A DNA stretch of 64,000 bases from Halotalea alkalilenta (GCF_001648175.1 NZ_CP015243.1:2666001-2730000); one strand, 5' to 3'; counted from the stretch's first letter, positions 1-10,762 are shown. A program made the numbers and translations. Notes: generated from the letters alone by a model not told the origin.

Positions 1-1432
1 CGAGCGCAAGCATCAGCCACAGCTTCAGCTCGCCTACCCGCAGGCGTGCCCAGGGGGTACCCTTGTCACCGGCGATGCCGGCCCACTCCAGCACTCGCAG
101 CTGCTCGTTGACCGCATGTCCCTCGAGATCGTCGAGCAATGCCTCCCAGTCGTTCGGCTCGGCGTTGGCGAGATCGAACAGGGTGGCGCGATGTTCGAGC
201 GCCTGATTGTTGTTGTTCCAGCGCAGCTCGTCCGGCAGGTAGATCTCCGAGAAGCCAGGTACCAGGATGCGGCAGGCGTAGCCGCCAAGGTCGGTGTACT
301 CGGCGATGTAGACGTCGAAGCCTTCCTCCTCGAGCAGCGCGATCAGCCTTGCCCGTGCGGTGGCGTTATCGTCCTGGTCGTCCCAGTCGGCGAATTCGAC
401 ATCAGGGGTGTCGGAAAGCAGCGCCCAGCTGACGTAGCCACTCGAGTCGATGAAGTGCAGCTCGAGGTTGTGGGGGTCGCTGACCAGATCCATGTCGCTG
501 GTAGGTGCCGGGAAGCCCTCGAGCTCGTCCAGCGCGCGGCCCTGGAGCAGCTCGGTGAGCGCGCGCTCGAGCGCGACCTGGAAGCGCGGATGGGCGCCGA
601 AGGATGCATAGACACCGCCATCGGCCGGGTTCTGCAGCAGCACGCACATTACCGGGTAGCGTCCGCCGAGCGAGGCGTCCAGCGCCCGCACCGGGAAGCC
701 TGCCGCGTTGAGCGCCTCGAGCCCCTGCTTGATCGTCGGATAGCGGTCGAGCACCGCCTCGGGGACCTCGGGCAGGGCAATGCCGTCGCGCAGGATGCGA
801 TTCTTGATCCCGCGTTCGAAGATTTCGGAGAGCCCCTGGACCACCGCTTCATAGCGATTGTTGCCCGCGGACATGCCGTTGGAAACGAACAGGTTGGCGA
901 TCACGTTGACCGGTACCAGCACGGTCTCACCGTCGCGCGAGCGCACGTAGGGCAGGGCGCAGACGCCGCGCCCGGAGTCGCCGCCGTTCATGTCGCAGAG
1001 CTCGGCGGTCACCAGCTCGCCTTCGTCGGTCTCGGCGAGGTCGTAGCGGGCGCGGGTCCCTTGGTCGAGCAGCTCGGCCGGCATCGGCGCTTCCTCGGCC
1101 GGGAACCACTGCTCGTCGCGCTGGTGGATGAAGCCGAACCGCTCGAGCATCGGGGTGAGATAGAAGTCGGCCCACAGATACCGGGTCGACAGCCGCTCGA
1201 GCATCTCGCCGAGGGCACTGGCCATCGCCGCCTCGCGGCTGGCCCCCTTGCCGTTGGAGAACACCTGTGGGCAGTCGCGGTCGCGGATGTGCACCGACCA
1301 GATGTAGGGCGCGGGATTGAGCCAGCGTGCTTCGACGATGTTGAAGCCGAGCGACTCGATCGCTCCTCGGAGGTTGGAGATCGAGCGCTCGAGCGCTTCG
1401 TCCTTACCGGGAATATAGGTCTCTTCGGTCAT
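1..1432 (-). CDS. ycaO: YcaO-domain protein, ribosomal protein S12 methylthiotransferase accessory factor type (3' end cut)
   Basis: The frame opens with ATG at 1432 and runs off the left edge without a stop, so the C-terminus is missing. The N-terminus (MTEETYIPGKDEALERSI) and the run SNGKGASREAAMASALGEM followed by ERLSTRYLWADFYL are characteristic of stand-alone YcaO proteins. YcaO enzymes use ATP to activate amide backbones; the E. coli-type stand-alone member assists RimO in beta-methylthiolation of ribosomal protein S12. About 477 codons are present, against roughly 590 for the E. coli protein, so the visible part should hold the ATP-binding YcaO core. It lies 132 bp downstream of yejF on the same strand. 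The gap contains small GC hairpins (for example 1495-1508), so co-transcription is possible but not shown. Confidence 0.88.
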   Translation of the reverse strand, partial: MTEETYIPGKDEALERSISNLRGAIESLGFNIVEARWLNPAPYIWSVHIRDRDCPQVFSNGKGASREAAMASALGEMLERLSTRYLWADFYLTPMLERFGFIHQRDEQWFPAEEAPMPAELLDQGTRARYDLAETDEGELVTAELCDMNGGDSGRGVCALPYVRSRDGETVLVPVNVIANLFVSNGMSAGNNRYEAVVQGLSEIFERGIKNRILRDGIALPEVPEAVLDRYPTIKQGLEALNAAGFPVRALDASLGGRYPVMCVLLQNPADGGVYASFGAHPRFQVALERALTELLQGRALDELEGFPAPTSDMDLVSDPHNLELHFIDSSGYVSWALLSDTPDVEFADWDDQDDNATARARLIALLEEEGFDVYIAEYTDLGGYACRILVPGFSEIYLPDELRWNNNNQALEHRATLFDLANAEPNDWEALLDDLEGHAVNEQLRVLEWAGIAGDKGTPWARLRVGELKLWLMLAL

Positions 1433-1564
1433 GACCGGCCCTTCGATGTAATGAGTGCGTGGAGATGGCCGGTGCGCGGCCGGCGATTGTATGGGCGCGA
1501 AGCCGCGCACTTTATCACGGCTTTCGCTGCTTTCGTTCGACGGCGATCTCGCGCGTCGCCATGG

Positions 1565-3199
1565 CTAGGGCTGCTGAACCGACGGCTTCAGCAGCGAGGC
1601 CTCGATCAACCCCCGGGTATAGTCGCTGTCAGGGGCGTCGATCAGCGCCTGGCATTCGCGGCACTCGATCAGCCGGCCTTCTTTCAGCACCAGGATACGA
1701 TGCGCCACTGCCCGCACCACGGCGAGATCGTGGCTGATGAACAAGTAGCTCAATCCGCGCTCTGCCTGTAGCCGGCGCAGCAGCACGATCAGCCGCTTCT
1801 GCACCTGGCGGTCGAGTGCCGAGGTCGGTTCGTCGAGGATCAAGAGCTTGGGCTCGAGAATCAGCGAACGTGCCAGCGCGATACGCGCGCGCTGGCCGCC
1901 GGAAAACTCATGGGGATAGCGCCCGGCGATGCCGCGGTCCAGCTCCACCGCATCGAGCGTGGTCAACACCCTGTCGTCGACCTGCTCCCGAGTCAGTTCC
2001 GGATGGTGGAAGCGCAAGCCTTCGCTGATGATATCGGTGACGCTCATCCGCGGCGACAGCGAGCCATAGGGGTCCTGGAACACCATCGCGATATCGCGGC
2101 GACGCCGGCGCAGCGCGGCGTCCTGGAGCAGATCGAGCCGCTCTCCGGCGAACAGGATCTCGCCGCTGGAGGGCACCAGCCGCGCCAGTGCCAGCGCAAG
2201 CGTGGACTTGCCCGAGCCGGATTCACCAACGACTCCCAATGTCTCGCCCCGGGCCAGGGTGACATCGATCGGCGAGAGCGCGGTGAAGGCCGGCGCCTGG
2301 CGAGCGAACAACCGCCGGTTGGCGCGGTACTCGACGCTCAAGCCCCGGGCATCGAGCAGCGGCTCGGCATCCGCCTCCAGCGGAATCGGGCGGCCGTCCG
2401 GCTCGGCGTCGATCAGCGCGCGGGTATAGCTGCTGCCGGGGGCCTCGAAGACCCGCTCGGTATCGCCGTAGTCCTCGGTTCTTCCACGGCACAGCACGCA
2501 GACCCGCTGGGCGTGCCGGCGTACCAGGTTGAGATCATGGGTGATCAGCAGCACCCCCATGCCGAGTCGCTCGCGCAGATCCTCGATCAGCGCCAGCACC
2601 TCGCGGGCGATGGTGACGTCGAGCGCTGTGGTCGGCTCGTCGGCGATCAGCAGCTTGGGGTCATTGGCGATCGCCATTGCGATCATCACCCGCTGGCGCT
2701 GGCCGCCGGAGAGCGCATGGGGGTAGGCATCGATCAGGCGTTCCACCCGCGGTAGCCGGACCAAGCGCAGCAGTTCCAGCACTCGGCGGCGTCGCGCGCC
2801 GGCATCCAGCCCCTGGTGCAGCTTGAGCGTCTCGCCGATCTGGCGTCCGACCGTATGCAGCGGATTGAGCGAGCTCATCGGCTCCTGGAAGATCATTCCC
2901 ACTTCGCCGCCACGCAGGCGGCGCCAGTCGCGCACAGCGAGGTCATCGAGTCGCTGCCCCGCCAGCCAGCGCCCGCCGCCGACCTTGGCCTCGCGCGGCA
3001 GCAAGCCGAGTGCGGCGAGTGCGGTGATCGATTTGCCCGAACCGGACTCGCCGACCAGCGCGACCGTCTCGCCCGCGCGCACTTCCAGACTGAGACCATC
3101 GACCACTCTCTGGCCGTCGAACTCGACGCAGAGATCTTCGAGGCGCATCACCTCTTCGGCATCGATCGTGGATGCTTGGTTCGGCCGGCTCAACGTCAT
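1565..3199 (-). CDS. yejF: Microcin C/peptide ABC transporter ATPase, double-domain
   Basis: 544 residues with two full ABC ATPase domains fused in one chain. The first Walker A (GESGSGKS) is near residues 50-57 with signature LSGGQRQR near 162. The second Walker A is near 324 with signature FSGGQRAR near 430. This tandem layout is the YejF form of the oligopeptide (Opp/Dpp) ATPases. It energises YejABEF import of peptides across the inner membrane, including peptide-nucleotide antibiotics such as microcin C in E. coli. Its ATG at 3199 overlaps the yejE stop as ATGA, so translation is probably coupled. It is the last gene of the yejABEF operon. Confidence 0.95.
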   Translation of the reverse strand: MTLSRPNQASTIDAEEVMRLEDLCVEFDGQRVVDGLSLEVRAGETVALVGESGSGKSITALAALGLLPREAKVGGGRWLAGQRLDDLAVRDWRRLRGGEVGMIFQEPMSSLNPLHTVGRQIGETLKLHQGLDAGARRRRVLELLRLVRLPRVERLIDAYPHALSGGQRQRVMIAMAIANDPKLLIADEPTTALDVTIAREVLALIEDLRERLGMGVLLITHDLNLVRRHAQRVCVLCRGRTEDYGDTERVFEAPGSSYTRALIDAEPDGRPIPLEADAEPLLDARGLSVEYRANRRLFARQAPAFTALSPIDVTLARGETLGVVGESGSGKSTLALALARLVPSSGEILFAGERLDLLQDAALRRRRRDIAMVFQDPYGSLSPRMSVTDIISEGLRFHHPELTREQVDDRVLTTLDAVELDRGIAGRYPHEFSGGQRARIALARSLILEPKLLILDEPTSALDRQVQKRLIVLLRRLQAERGLSYLFISHDLAVVRAVAHRILVLKEGRLIECRECQALIDAPDSDYTRGLIEASLLKPSVQQP

Positions 3200-4281
3200 T
3201 GCTTGCCCCCCAGCTCGGTATGGCGGGGATCGAAGGCATCGCGCAGCCCTTCGCCGACGAACACCAATAGCGACAGCAGCAGCGAAAGACTGACGAAGGC
3301 GGTGATCCCGAGCCAGGGCGCCTGGAGATTGTTGCGGCCCTGGGCGACCAGCTCACCGAGCGAGGGCGAGCCCGGCGGCAGCCCGAAGCCGAGGAAGTCG
3401 AGCGCGGTGAGGGTGCCGATCGCACCGGTGAAGATGAACGGCAGGAAGGTCACCGTCGAGACCATCGCGTTGGGCAGCACGTGGCGCCAGATGATCAGCC
3501 TCGAAGGCAGGCCGAGCGCCTTGGCCGCGCGCACGTATTCGAGATTGCGCGCGCGCAGGAACTCGGCCCTCACCACGTCGACGAGCCCGAGCCAGGCGAA
3601 CAGCAGCATGATCCCGAGCAGCCACCAGATGTTCGGACTGACCAGGCTCGAGAGGATGATCAAGAGGAACAGCATCGGCAGTCCCGACCAGATTTCGAGA
3701 AAGCGCTGGCCGAACAGGTCCGCCGCACCGCCGAAGTAACCCTGCATGCCGCCGATCGAGACACCGATGACCACCGCGCCGAGACTGACCCCGAGAGCGA
3801 ACAGCAGCGACAGGCGCACGCCGTAGAGCACCCGGGCAGCCACATCGCGCCCTTGGTCGTCGGTACCAAGCCAGTGGCGCATGTCGGGAGGAGAGGGCGC
3901 AGGTGAGCTGAGCTGCATGTCGAGGGTGCCGTAGGACCAGGGAATCGGCGCGCGCAGCCACCAGCCGTTGGCGTGGATCAGTTCGCCCACCGCCGGATCG
4001 CTGAAATCGGTGGTGGTCGGCAGGAAGCCGCCGAAGGTGGTCTCCGGATAGTCGTTCCACATCGGCCAGTACCACTGGCCATCGTATTGGACCACCAGCG
4101 GTCGGTCGTTGCAGATCAGCTCGGCTGCGAGCGACACCACGAACAGTCCGATCAAAAGCCATAGCGACAGCCGTGCACGGCGATTGGCGCGAAAGGTCGC
4201 GAGCCGACGCTGGGTGATCGGCGAAATCCTATAGCGCGAGTGGGCCCTGGAGCCTGAACGCAACCATGCCAGCATCGTCAT
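3196..4281 (-). CDS. yejE: Peptide ABC transporter permease YejE
   Basis: 361 residues from the ATG at 4281. That start is preferred because it forms an ATGA overlap with the yejB stop (4278-4280); an in-frame ATG 13 codons further upstream lies inside yejB. The N-terminus has the arginine-rich stretch ([19 protein letters not shown]) before the first membrane segment that is typical of YejE/OppC permeases. A large periplasmic loop follows, with WYWPMW and the TDDQGRDV element. The C-terminal half holds the binding-protein-dependent permease domain with a cluster of membrane segments and the EAA-like loop ([20 protein letters not shown]). It pairs with YejB in the membrane to form the peptide channel. 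Confidence 0.95.
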   Translation of the reverse strand: MTMLAWLRSGSRAHSRYRISPITQRRLATFRANRRARLSLWLLIGLFVVSLAAELICNDRPLVVQYDGQWYWPMWNDYPETTFGGFLPTTTDFSDPAVGELIHANGWWLRAPIPWSYGTLDMQLSSPAPSPPDMRHWLGTDDQGRDVAARVLYGVRLSLLFALGVSLGAVVIGVSIGGMQGYFGGAADLFGQRFLEIWSGLPMLFLLIILSSLVSPNIWWLLGIMLLFAWLGLVDVVRAEFLRARNLEYVRAAKALGLPSRLIIWRHVLPNAMVSTVTFLPFIFTGAIGTLTALDFLGFGLPPGSPSLGELVAQGRNNLQAPWLGITAFVSLSLLLSLLVFVGEGLRDAFDPRHTELGGKQ

Positions 4282-5345
4282 TGCTCCCGCGATGAGAAAT
4301 CGATTCGAGGGTCTATCCACATGTAGGTCAGGTCCGAAAGCAGTTTGAGCACCAAGCCGATCAGCGTGTAGATGAAAAGGGTACCGAAGATCACCGGATA
4401 GTCGCGTGAGAGCACTGCCTCGTAGCCGAGCAGACCAAGGCCATCGAGGGAGAAGATCACCTCGATCAGCAGTGAGCCGGTGAGGAAGATGCCGACCAGC
4501 GCGGCCGGCATCCCGGCGATGACGATCAGCATCGCGTTGCGGAACACGTGGCCGTAGAGCACCCGCCGCTCGCTTGCCCCTTTGGCGCGCGCGGTGAGCA
4601 CGTACTGGCGATGGATCTCGTCGAGGAAGCTGTTCTTGGTCAGAAGCGTAAGCGCAGCGAAGCCGCCGATCGCGTTGGCGATCACCGGCAGGGCGATGTG
4701 GTGGAGATAGTCGAGCAGTTTGCCGAGCGGGGAGAGCTGATCGAAGTCGGTCGAGGTCAGGCCGCGCATCGGGAACCAGTCGAGGTAGCTACCGCCGGCG
4801 AACAGCACGATCAAGAGCGTGGCGAAGAGAAAGCCCGGTATCGCGTAGCCGACCACCACCACCGTCGAGCTCCAGATATCGAAGCGCGAGCCGTGGCCCA
4901 GCGCCTTGCGAATGCCCAGCGGGATAGAGATCAGGTAGACCAGCAGGGTGGTCCAGAGCCCAAGCGAGACCGATACCGGCAGTCGCTCCTTGATCAGCTC
5001 AATCACCGGCTGACCGCGAAAGAAGCTGTCACCGAAGTCGAAGCGCGCATAGTCCAGGATCATCGAGCCGAAGCGCTGCCACATCGGCTGGTCGAAGCCG
5101 AACTGGGCGTTGAGCTGCGCGATGAAGGCGGGATCGACCCCCTCCGTGCCGCGCTGGGCGTCGCTGCCGACGCCGTCGGTGCTGGCGGTGAAGCTCAGGC
5201 TGGTATTGCCCATGCCCTGGATCCGCGCGAGCATCTGCTCGACCGGCCCCCCCGGGGCGGCCTGCACGATCAGGAAGTTGAGCAGCATGATGCCGAGCAG
5301 GGTCGGTACGATCAGCAGCAGTCGTCGCAGCAGGTAGTCGTTCAT
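4278..5345 (-). CDS. yejB: Peptide ABC transporter permease YejB
   Basis: 355 residues from ATG 5345 ([20 protein letters not shown]), close to the usual 360 or so for YejB. An upstream in-frame ATG at 5462 would lie in yejA and is rejected. The first membrane segment starts at residue 8, followed by a periplasmic region carrying the family run [15 protein letters not shown]. The C-terminal half has five more hydrophobic segments and the cytoplasmic loop that contacts the ATPase ([21 protein letters not shown]). Its start overlaps the yejA stop as ATGA and its stop overlaps yejE the same way. It therefore sits in the middle of a tightly coupled four-gene operon. Confidence 0.95.
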   Translation of the reverse strand: MNDYLLRRLLLIVPTLLGIMLLNFLIVQAAPGGPVEQMLARIQGMGNTSLSFTASTDGVGSDAQRGTEGVDPAFIAQLNAQFGFDQPMWQRFGSMILDYARFDFGDSFFRGQPVIELIKERLPVSVSLGLWTTLLVYLISIPLGIRKALGHGSRFDIWSSTVVVVGYAIPGFLFATLLIVLFAGGSYLDWFPMRGLTSTDFDQLSPLGKLLDYLHHIALPVIANAIGGFAALTLLTKNSFLDEIHRQYVLTARAKGASERRVLYGHVFRNAMLIVIAGMPAALVGIFLTGSLLIEVIFSLDGLGLLGYEAVLSRDYPVIFGTLFIYTLIGLVLKLLSDLTYMWIDPRIDFSSREQ

Positions 5346-7189
5346 GGCTGTTGGTCGTCCTGGGCGGCCTCGACGCGGGAAGCGCGCTGCGAATCCACCC
5401 ACCAGGCGTCGAGGTCGAGCCCGTAGTCGGGGAAAGGCAGCGGGAAAGCGAGCTTTCTCCAATAGGCGATACGCGCACCGGGGTTGTGGTACTGAGGCAC
5501 CAGATAGAAGTTCCAGCGCAGCGCACGGTCCAGCGCCCGGGCGTGGGCGTCGAGGGACTCGCGGGAATCGGCGCGGATCAGCGACTCGACCAACTGGTCG
5601 ATCGCCGGGTTGCGGATGCCAGCGGTATTGCGGCTCTGCGGCCGGTCGGCGTAGTCGCTGGTCCAGAATTCACGCTGCTCGTTACCGGGACTGCTCGACT
5701 GGGCGAACGAGCCGATGATCATGTCGTAGTCGTGCTGGGAAATGCGAACCTGGTACTGGCTGGGATCGACCACCCGGACCCGCGCATCGATGCCGATACG
5801 GCGAAGGTTACGCACATAGGGCAGCACCATGCGCTGCATCCGACCGTCCCAGAGCAGGATCTCGAACGAGAGCGAGCGTCCTTGGGCATCGACCATGCGA
5901 TCGTTTTCCACCCTGTAGCCGGCCTCCTCGAGCAGCGCCAGCGCCTGGCGTAGCCGCTCACGCAGGTCGCTGGGCTCCTCGATCGGCAGCGGCTCTTCGA
6001 ACACCTCGGGCGGCAGCTGGTCGCGCAGCGGCTCGAGCAGCGCCAGCTCCTCGCCTTCCGGCAGCCCGGTAGCCTCCATCTCGGAGCCATCGAACATGCC
6101 TCGCGTGCGCCGGTACTGGCTGTAGAACAGGTTGCGGTTCTGCCATTCGAAGTCATAGGCCAGGCCGATCGCGCGGCGTACCCGTGGATCCTGGAACTGG
6201 GCACGCCGCAGATTGGGCACGAAAGCCTGGAGCGGCGCGGGGTTGTGGGTCGCCACGACCAGTTGGCCAATCAGCCCGCGTTCCATCGCCGGACCCTGGT
6301 AGCCGGTGGCCCAGTTGCTCGCGGTCATCTCGGCTCTCAGATCGATGTTGCCGGCACGAAACGCTTCGAGCGCCACCGAGTCGTCCAGGTAAGTGTCGAA
6401 TATCAGCCGGTCGATGTTGAAGCGCCCGCGGTTGACCGGCAGGTCGCGCGCCCAGTAGTCAGGGTCGCGCCGATAGACGATCTGGCGGCCTGGATCGAGC
6501 CGCTCGATGCGATAGGGGCCCGAGCCAACCGGGATCTCGAGGGTCGGGCGAGAGAAGTCCCGATCCTTCCAATAGTGCGCAGGCAGCACCGGCAGCTGGC
6601 CGAGGATCAGCGGAAGCTCAGGGGAGTTGTTCTCAGCGAAGTCGAAATGCACGGTGAGAGGACCTTCCGCGCGCACCGAGGTGACGTCGGCGTAGTAACC
6701 GCGAAAGAACGGCGCGCCTTTCTCGACCAGCAGATTGAAGGTGAAGACCACGTCTTCGGCGGTGACCGGCTCGCCATCATGGAAGCGTGCCCGCGGGTCG
6801 AGGTCGAACTCCATCCAGCGCCGCTGCGGGTCGAGGCGGATGCCGCTGGCGAGCAGCCCGTACGCGCTGAATATCTCGGCCGGATCCGACACCATCAGGC
6901 TGTCGTAGAGATAGCTCTGGCCCAAGTAGTCGATTCCCGCCGCGGCGCTGCCGGTGATGATGAACGGGTTGGTCGAGTTGAAGCTGACCGGCACGGCGCG
7001 GGTCAGGCTGCCGCCCTTGGGCGCATTCGGGTTGACGTAGGGGAAGGAGGTGAAGCCGGCCGGCAACCCCGGCTCGCCATAGAGCGACAGGCCGTGCACG
7101 GTAGGCACTTGTTCCGGGGAGGCCGCCCACGTCGCGGGAGCGACGGCGAGCAGCGTGAGCAGAGCGAAACGACAGAGGGTACCGATCAA
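5342..7189 (-). CDS. yejA: Periplasmic peptide-binding protein YejA
   Basis: About 615 residues, SBP family 5 (oligopeptide-binding type), matching YejA length. I choose a TTG start at 7189: it follows a good Shine-Dalgarno (AGGA, 7 bases away) and leads directly into a Sec signal peptide ([21 protein letters not shown], cleavage after AWA-like AxA). The ATG at 7282 would add an arginine-rich non-signal leader. Diagnostic runs include [24 protein letters not shown] near the N-terminus and FNSTNPFI. It captures peptides and hands them to YejB/YejE. A TATAGT -10-like hexamer on the minus strand at 7229-7234 could be its promoter; the -35 fit (TTGGCG, 19-bp spacer) is weak. Confidence 0.93.
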   Translation of the reverse strand: MIGTLCRFALLTLLAVAPATWAASPEQVPTVHGLSLYGEPGLPAGFTSFPYVNPNAPKGGSLTRAVPVSFNSTNPFIITGSAAAGIDYLGQSYLYDSLMVSDPAEIFSAYGLLASGIRLDPQRRWMEFDLDPRARFHDGEPVTAEDVVFTFNLLVEKGAPFFRGYYADVTSVRAEGPLTVHFDFAENNSPELPLILGQLPVLPAHYWKDRDFSRPTLEIPVGSGPYRIERLDPGRQIVYRRDPDYWARDLPVNRGRFNIDRLIFDTYLDDSVALEAFRAGNIDLRAEMTASNWATGYQGPAMERGLIGQLVVATHNPAPLQAFVPNLRRAQFQDPRVRRAIGLAYDFEWQNRNLFYSQYRRTRGMFDGSEMEATGLPEGEELALLEPLRDQLPPEVFEEPLPIEEPSDLRERLRQALALLEEAGYRVENDRMVDAQGRSLSFEILLWDGRMQRMVLPYVRNLRRIGIDARVRVVDPSQYQVRISQHDYDMIIGSFAQSSSPGNEQREFWTSDYADRPQSRNTAGIRNPAIDQLVESLIRADSRESLDAHARALDRALRWNFYLVPQYHNPGARIAYWRKLAFPLPFPDYGLDLDAWWVDSQRASRVEAAQDDQQP

Positions 7190-7244
7190 AGCGGTCTTCC
7201 TGATCGAGCGGAACGGACACGAGCGCCCACTATAGCGCGCGCCT

Positions 7245-7278
7245 CGGGGCGCACGCCAACCCCGTATCGGGCGCCCCG
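7245..7278 (-). terminator. GC-rich inverted repeat after mltD
   Basis: CGGGGCGC at 7245-7252 pairs with GCGCCCCG at 7271-7278 (8 bp, 18-base loop), just past the mltD stop. No T tract follows on the minus strand, so this is only a candidate terminator or attenuator in front of yejA. Confidence 0.35.
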
Positions 7279-7285
7279 GCATCCT

Positions 7286-8404
7286 TCAGCCGCCGGCCAG
7301 CATCAGCGCCTGACCGACGCGCAGCTGGTTGTCGGCGAGCCGATTGCGGCGCTTGATCTCTTCGATCGAAATCCCGGTGCGCGCGCTGATCTCGCTCAGC
7401 GTGTCGCCACGGCCGACGATGTAGCGCTGAGGCTGGGCGTCGAAATCGAACTCGGCGAGATTGGTGTCGAAGGTGCGGTGGGCATCGACCGGAATCAGCA
7501 GCCCCCGCTGCACCAGGGTACCGCTGTAGGCGGGGTTCAGCGCGCGTAGCTCGTCGAGTTCGATGCCGGCGAGCTCGGCGGCGGTCCTGATATCCAGCGA
7601 CTGCTCCAGGTCGACCTGGACGAAGGTGGGCTGATCGGGAATCGGCGGCAGGTCGATGCCGTAGCGTCGGGGGTCGGAGACGATCGCCGACAGCGCGAGC
7701 AGCTTGGGCACGTAGTCGCGGGTCTCGCGCGGCAGCGCCAGCCCCCAGAAATCGTCCTCCGGACTGCTCGCCAACGCCGCGTTGACCCGTCCCGGACCCG
7801 CATTGTAGGCCGCGAGCGTAAGCTCCCAGTCGTCGCCATACCAGTGTCGACGCAGCATCTCGAAATAATCGAGCGCGGCACCGGTGGAGGCGACCACATC
7901 GCGTCGTCCGGCGTAGCCGCGGGTGCTGTCGAGCCCCATCTCCCGCGCGGTCGCCGGCATGAACTGCCAGAGCCCACTGGATCCGCCAGGATTGCGCGCG
8001 GTCGGGTCGTAGCCGCTCTCGATGAAAGGCAGCAGCGCGAGTTCGCCGGGCATGCCGCGGTCGTCGACCTGCTCGGCGACGTAGCGCAGCCAGGGCGCGG
8101 CGCGGCGGGCGAATTGATCGAACATCTGCGGGCGCGCCTCGAACCAGCCGAGCCACTGCTGCACGCGGGGGTCGTCCAGGCGATGATCGAGAGCGAATCC
8201 CGAGGCGATCCGCTGCCAGGTGGAGTCGTAGCGGCTGGCGACCTGTCCATAGAGGAAGGCCGTGCGATTTTGCTGCAGCGAGGAGGCGCAAACGCTGGAG
8301 GGCATCGTCACCATCATGGCGCTGACCGAGGCGACCCCGATACTGCCCAGCGCGAGTTTGGCATGGATGCGGATACGGCGGGTGACATTCGAAACTATCG
8401 GCAA
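7286..8404 (-). CDS. mltD: Membrane-bound lytic murein transglycosylase D with one visible LysM
   Basis: 372 residues. A hydrophobic stretch (residues about 17-40) serves as signal or anchor. The SLT domain follows with catalytic Glu129 in PFIESGYDP, then the GLWQFMPATAREMGL and AYNAGPGRVN motifs that define MltD-like transglycosylases. A clear LysM peptidoglycan-binding module occupies about residues 328-371 (YIVGRGDTLSEISARTG). E. coli MltD is longer, with additional LysM repeats; a degenerate one may lie around 265-315. The enzyme cleaves glycan strands to anhydromuropeptides in the periplasm. Its position next to gloB and the rnhA/dnaQ block repeats the order seen in enterobacteria. Confidence 0.94.
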   Translation of the reverse strand: MPIVSNVTRRIRIHAKLALGSIGVASVSAMMVTMPSSVCASSLQQNRTAFLYGQVASRYDSTWQRIASGFALDHRLDDPRVQQWLGWFEARPQMFDQFARRAAPWLRYVAEQVDDRGMPGELALLPFIESGYDPTARNPGGSSGLWQFMPATAREMGLDSTRGYAGRRDVVASTGAALDYFEMLRRHWYGDDWELTLAAYNAGPGRVNAALASSPEDDFWGLALPRETRDYVPKLLALSAIVSDPRRYGIDLPPIPDQPTFVQVDLEQSLDIRTAAELAGIELDELRALNPAYSGTLVQRGLLIPVDAHRTFDTNLAEFDFDAQPQRYIVGRGDTLSEISARTGISIEEIKRRNRLADNQLRVGQALMLAGG

Positions 8405-8463
8405 AACTTGATTCCTTCACGCCTTTCTTGAAAAAACTTCTTGAAAAGAAAGGACACATCCAA

Positions 8464-8511
8464 GCGGTGACCCGCGGGTCACCGCGCTACTTTCACACCG
8501 CCAGAAGGCGG
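8464..8511 (-). terminator. Two adjacent hairpins downstream of gloB
   Basis: Two perfect inverted repeats lie in the 115-bp gap between gloB and mltD. CCGCC/GGCGG at 8498-8511 has a 4-base loop. GCGGTGACCC/GGGTCACCGC at 8464-8485 has a 2-base loop. A short T-rich run follows further along on the minus strand. They probably terminate gloB transcription. Confidence 0.5.
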
Positions 8512-8519
8512 CAGGGGAG

Positions 8520-9338
8520 TCAGAAGTGGTCTTTCCAGTCGCGCAGCAGCGCGAAGGCGTCACGGTCGCTGGCTGGCGCGCGACCGGCGTGCTCGCTCAG
8601 CGCCTCGCGCACCCCAGGTGCGTCGTAGCGCATGAACGGATTGACCGCGCGCTCGCGGCCGATCTCGCTGGGCAGCGTCGGCTTGCCCGCATCGCGAAGC
8701 GCGCGGGCGCGCTCGAGCGCGGCATCGATCGCGGCGTTGCCGGGTTCGACGCTCTGGGCGAAAGCGAGGTTGGCGAGACTATACTCGTGAGCGCCGAACA
8801 CCAGCGTCGACGGAGGTAGCTCGCGCAGCCTGGAGAAGTTCGCCTGCATCTGCTCCGCCGTGCCTTCGAACAGGCGTCCGCAGCCGGCGTGGAAGAGGGT
8901 GTCGCCGCACAATAGCAGCGGTATCGCATCCTCGATCAGGTAGACGATGTGATCGAGGGTGTGCCCCGGGGTGTGCAACACTCGCACCTTTCGACCGAAC
9001 AGGGTAAGGACGTCCCCCTCGCCGAGGCGATGATCGATCGCCACCGACTGGCACTCCAGCGGCCCGATCACCTCCGCGCCGTAGCGCTCGACCAGCTCGG
9101 TGACGCCGCCGGTATGATCGCGATGATGATGAGTGATCAGGATACGATCGAGCTGGCGCCCGCGTCCCGCCTCGCCATCGAGCCACGCGATCACTGGGGC
9201 GGCATCGCCCGGATCGACGACGGTGACGGTATCGGCGTCACCTGCGGTGAGCAACCAGATATAATTGTCCGATAGGGCGGCGAGTGGCTCGACGCTCAAG
9301 CGATCAGGACCACCGGGGTGCGCTACGCTCGAAGACAT
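8520..9338 (-). CDS. gloB: Hydroxyacylglutathione hydrolase (glyoxalase II)
   Basis: 272 residues from ATG 9338 (MSSSVAHPGGPDRLSVEPL); ATGs further upstream would run into the divergent methyltransferase promoter. It is a metallo-beta-lactamase fold enzyme with the binuclear metal motif THHHRDH at residues 69-75, then HTPGHTLDHIVY and the LLCGDTLFHAGCGR motif specific to glyoxalase II. The C-terminal HAGH substrate-binding part ends with NPFMR. It hydrolyses S-lactoylglutathione to D-lactate and glutathione, completing methylglyoxal detoxification in the cytoplasm. It is divergent from yafS with a 136-bp gap. Confidence 0.95.
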   Translation of the reverse strand: MSSSVAHPGGPDRLSVEPLAALSDNYIWLLTAGDADTVTVVDPGDAAPVIAWLDGEAGRGRQLDRILITHHHRDHTGGVTELVERYGAEVIGPLECQSVAIDHRLGEGDVLTLFGRKVRVLHTPGHTLDHIVYLIEDAIPLLLCGDTLFHAGCGRLFEGTAEQMQANFSRLRELPPSTLVFGAHEYSLANLAFAQSVEPGNAAIDAALERARALRDAGKPTLPSEIGRERAVNPFMRYDAPGVREALSEHAGRAPASDRDAFALLRDWKDHF

Positions 9339-9474
9339 GGCGAGATCTCGTATGGTTGACGCAACGGTTGAACGAAGCGGAAGGCGACGAGGTCGACCAG
9401 GTACGCCCTGGACGCCGCTGCAAATGGGCCTGAACCGATGAAAAATCGCCTCACAATGCTTGGAGAGCCTGCTC

Positions 9475-10269
9475 ATGTCAAACCTGCCGTCGGCGCAGAC
9501 CCTCCAGCTCGCCGAGCGCTACGAGCGCGCGCAGAACTTCTGGGGCAAGCGCCCAGGGCGCGCACTGTGGCGTTTCGAGCGGGCCTGCCTGGGGCCGGTG
9601 ATCGAACCGCTCATCGGCCTGCACGCGCTGGAGTTCAGCGCTGCCGAACCGCTGCTTCCGCTGGCCCAGATGCGTCATTCGATGCGCTGGGCGGCGGTGC
9701 GTGGGCACGCCGAGTCGTCCTCGACGCTGGTCTGTGATCCTTCGAGCCTGCCGCTCGAGGACGAATGTCTCGACCTGGTGATCATCCATCACCTGCTCGA
9801 GGTGGTTCCCGAGCCCCACCACCTGCTGCGAGAGGCGGCGCGGGTGATGCTCGACCACGGCAAACTGGTGATCATCGGCTGGCAGCCGCTGGGAATCGGT
9901 GCGCTGCGATACCTCGGCCCCAAGCGCAACAAGTCCTTCCCGTTCGACCAGAAGTGGCGCAGCGTACACCGGCTCAAGGATTGGCTGGCGTTTGTCGATT
10001 TCGAAATCGAGCGGGTAGACTATTGCGCGTTTTCGCTCTCGCCCCACGGCGGCGGCTGGGAGTCGCTACTGCGCAGATACAACCTGCCGTTCGGCCACAG
10101 TTTCGTGATCCTCGCCCGGCGCAAGCGGCTGCGGATGATTCCGCTCAAGCCCCGCTTCGTCCCGAGGCTGATGATCCGGCCCAATCCGATCGGGCTCAAC
10201 GCCTGCCGTCAGCGTTGCGAAAACGTCCGCCACCAGCCAAGCGAGCATCCGAGCCTTGTCGAAGAATGA
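9475..10269 (+). CDS. yafS: SAM-dependent methyltransferase, YafS family
   Basis: 264 residues from ATG 9475, which has a GGAGAG Shine-Dalgarno; an in-frame ATG at 9460 is less well placed. It has a class I methyltransferase fold: the ADEEMLDLVI-like position is seen as [18 protein letters not shown], followed by [23 protein letters not shown]. The family was recognised by sequence together with its slot between gloB and rnhA, where enterobacteria carry yafS. Its substrate is not known. The last 14 bases overlap the rnhA start, so the two are probably translated together. Confidence 0.85.
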   Translation: MSNLPSAQTLQLAERYERAQNFWGKRPGRALWRFERACLGPVIEPLIGLHALEFSAAEPLLPLAQMRHSMRWAAVRGHAESSSTLVCDPSSLPLEDECLDLVIIHHLLEVVPEPHHLLREAARVMLDHGKLVIIGWQPLGIGALRYLGPKRNKSFPFDQKWRSVHRLKDWLAFVDFEIERVDYCAFSLSPHGGGWESLLRRYNLPFGHSFVILARRKRLRMIPLKPRFVPRLMIRPNPIGLNACRQRCENVRHQPSEHPSLVEE

Positions 10270-10762
10270 GTCGAAGAACGAGCAGTCGAGCGAAAACCCT
10301 TTGGGCGGTGAACCGCTGCCGCATGTGACCATCTATACCGACGGCGGCTGCCGCGGAAATCCTGGCCCCGGAGGGTGGGGGGCGGTGCTGATCAGCGGTC
10401 CGCACGAGAAGGAGCTCAAGGGCGGCGAGGCGCAGACCACCAACAACCGGATGGAGCTCAGCGCTGCGATCATGGCGCTGCGTACGCTGAACCGGGCGTG
10501 CCGGATCGATCTCTGGACCGATTCGGAGTACGTCCGCAACGGGATCACCAAGTGGGTCCACAACTGGATCAAGCGCGGCTGGAAAACCGCCGCCAAGGAG
10601 CCGGTGAAGAACGCTGAGCTGTGGCGCGAGCTGTTGGCCGAGTGCGAGCGACACCAGATCGAGTGGCATTGGGTCAAGGGCCACGCCGGGCATCCGGGCA
10701 ACGAACGCGCCGACCGGCTGGCCAATGATGCGATGGACGAGCTTGCGCAACGCCATCGCTGA
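10256..10762 (+). CDS. rnhA: Ribonuclease HI
   Basis: 168 residues from a TTG start at 10256; no ATG fits in frame before the catalytic core. The RNase H active site is complete: Asp29 ([11 protein letters not shown]), Glu67 (NNRMELSA), Asp89 (WTDSEYV), His143 and Asp153 ([13 protein letters not shown]). The enzyme cuts RNA in RNA-DNA hybrids, removing R-loops and primers in the cytoplasm. About 22 residues precede the core beta-strand, more than in E. coli, so the true start could be further in. It overlaps yafS by 14 bp and is followed 43 bp later by dnaQ on the same strand, unlike E. coli where rnhA and dnaQ are divergent. Confidence 0.96.
   Translation: MSKNESKNEQSSENPLGGEPLPHVTIYTDGGCRGNPGPGGWGAVLISGPHEKELKGGEAQTTNNRMELSAAIMALRTLNRACRIDLWTDSEYVRNGITKWVHNWIKRGWKTAAKEPVKNAELWRELLAECERHQIEWHWVKGHAGHPGNERADRLANDAMDELAQRHR

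Noticed and set aside
116..1771. 551-codon plus-strand frame over ycaO and the end of yejF
   Set aside because: Antisense to two clear families; no ribosome-binding site or domain.
1..7189. Complete RiPP biosynthetic cluster (YcaO plus peptide transporter)
   Set aside because: YejABEF is an importer, no precursor peptide or tailoring enzyme is visible, and the YcaO is of the housekeeping S12-accessory type.
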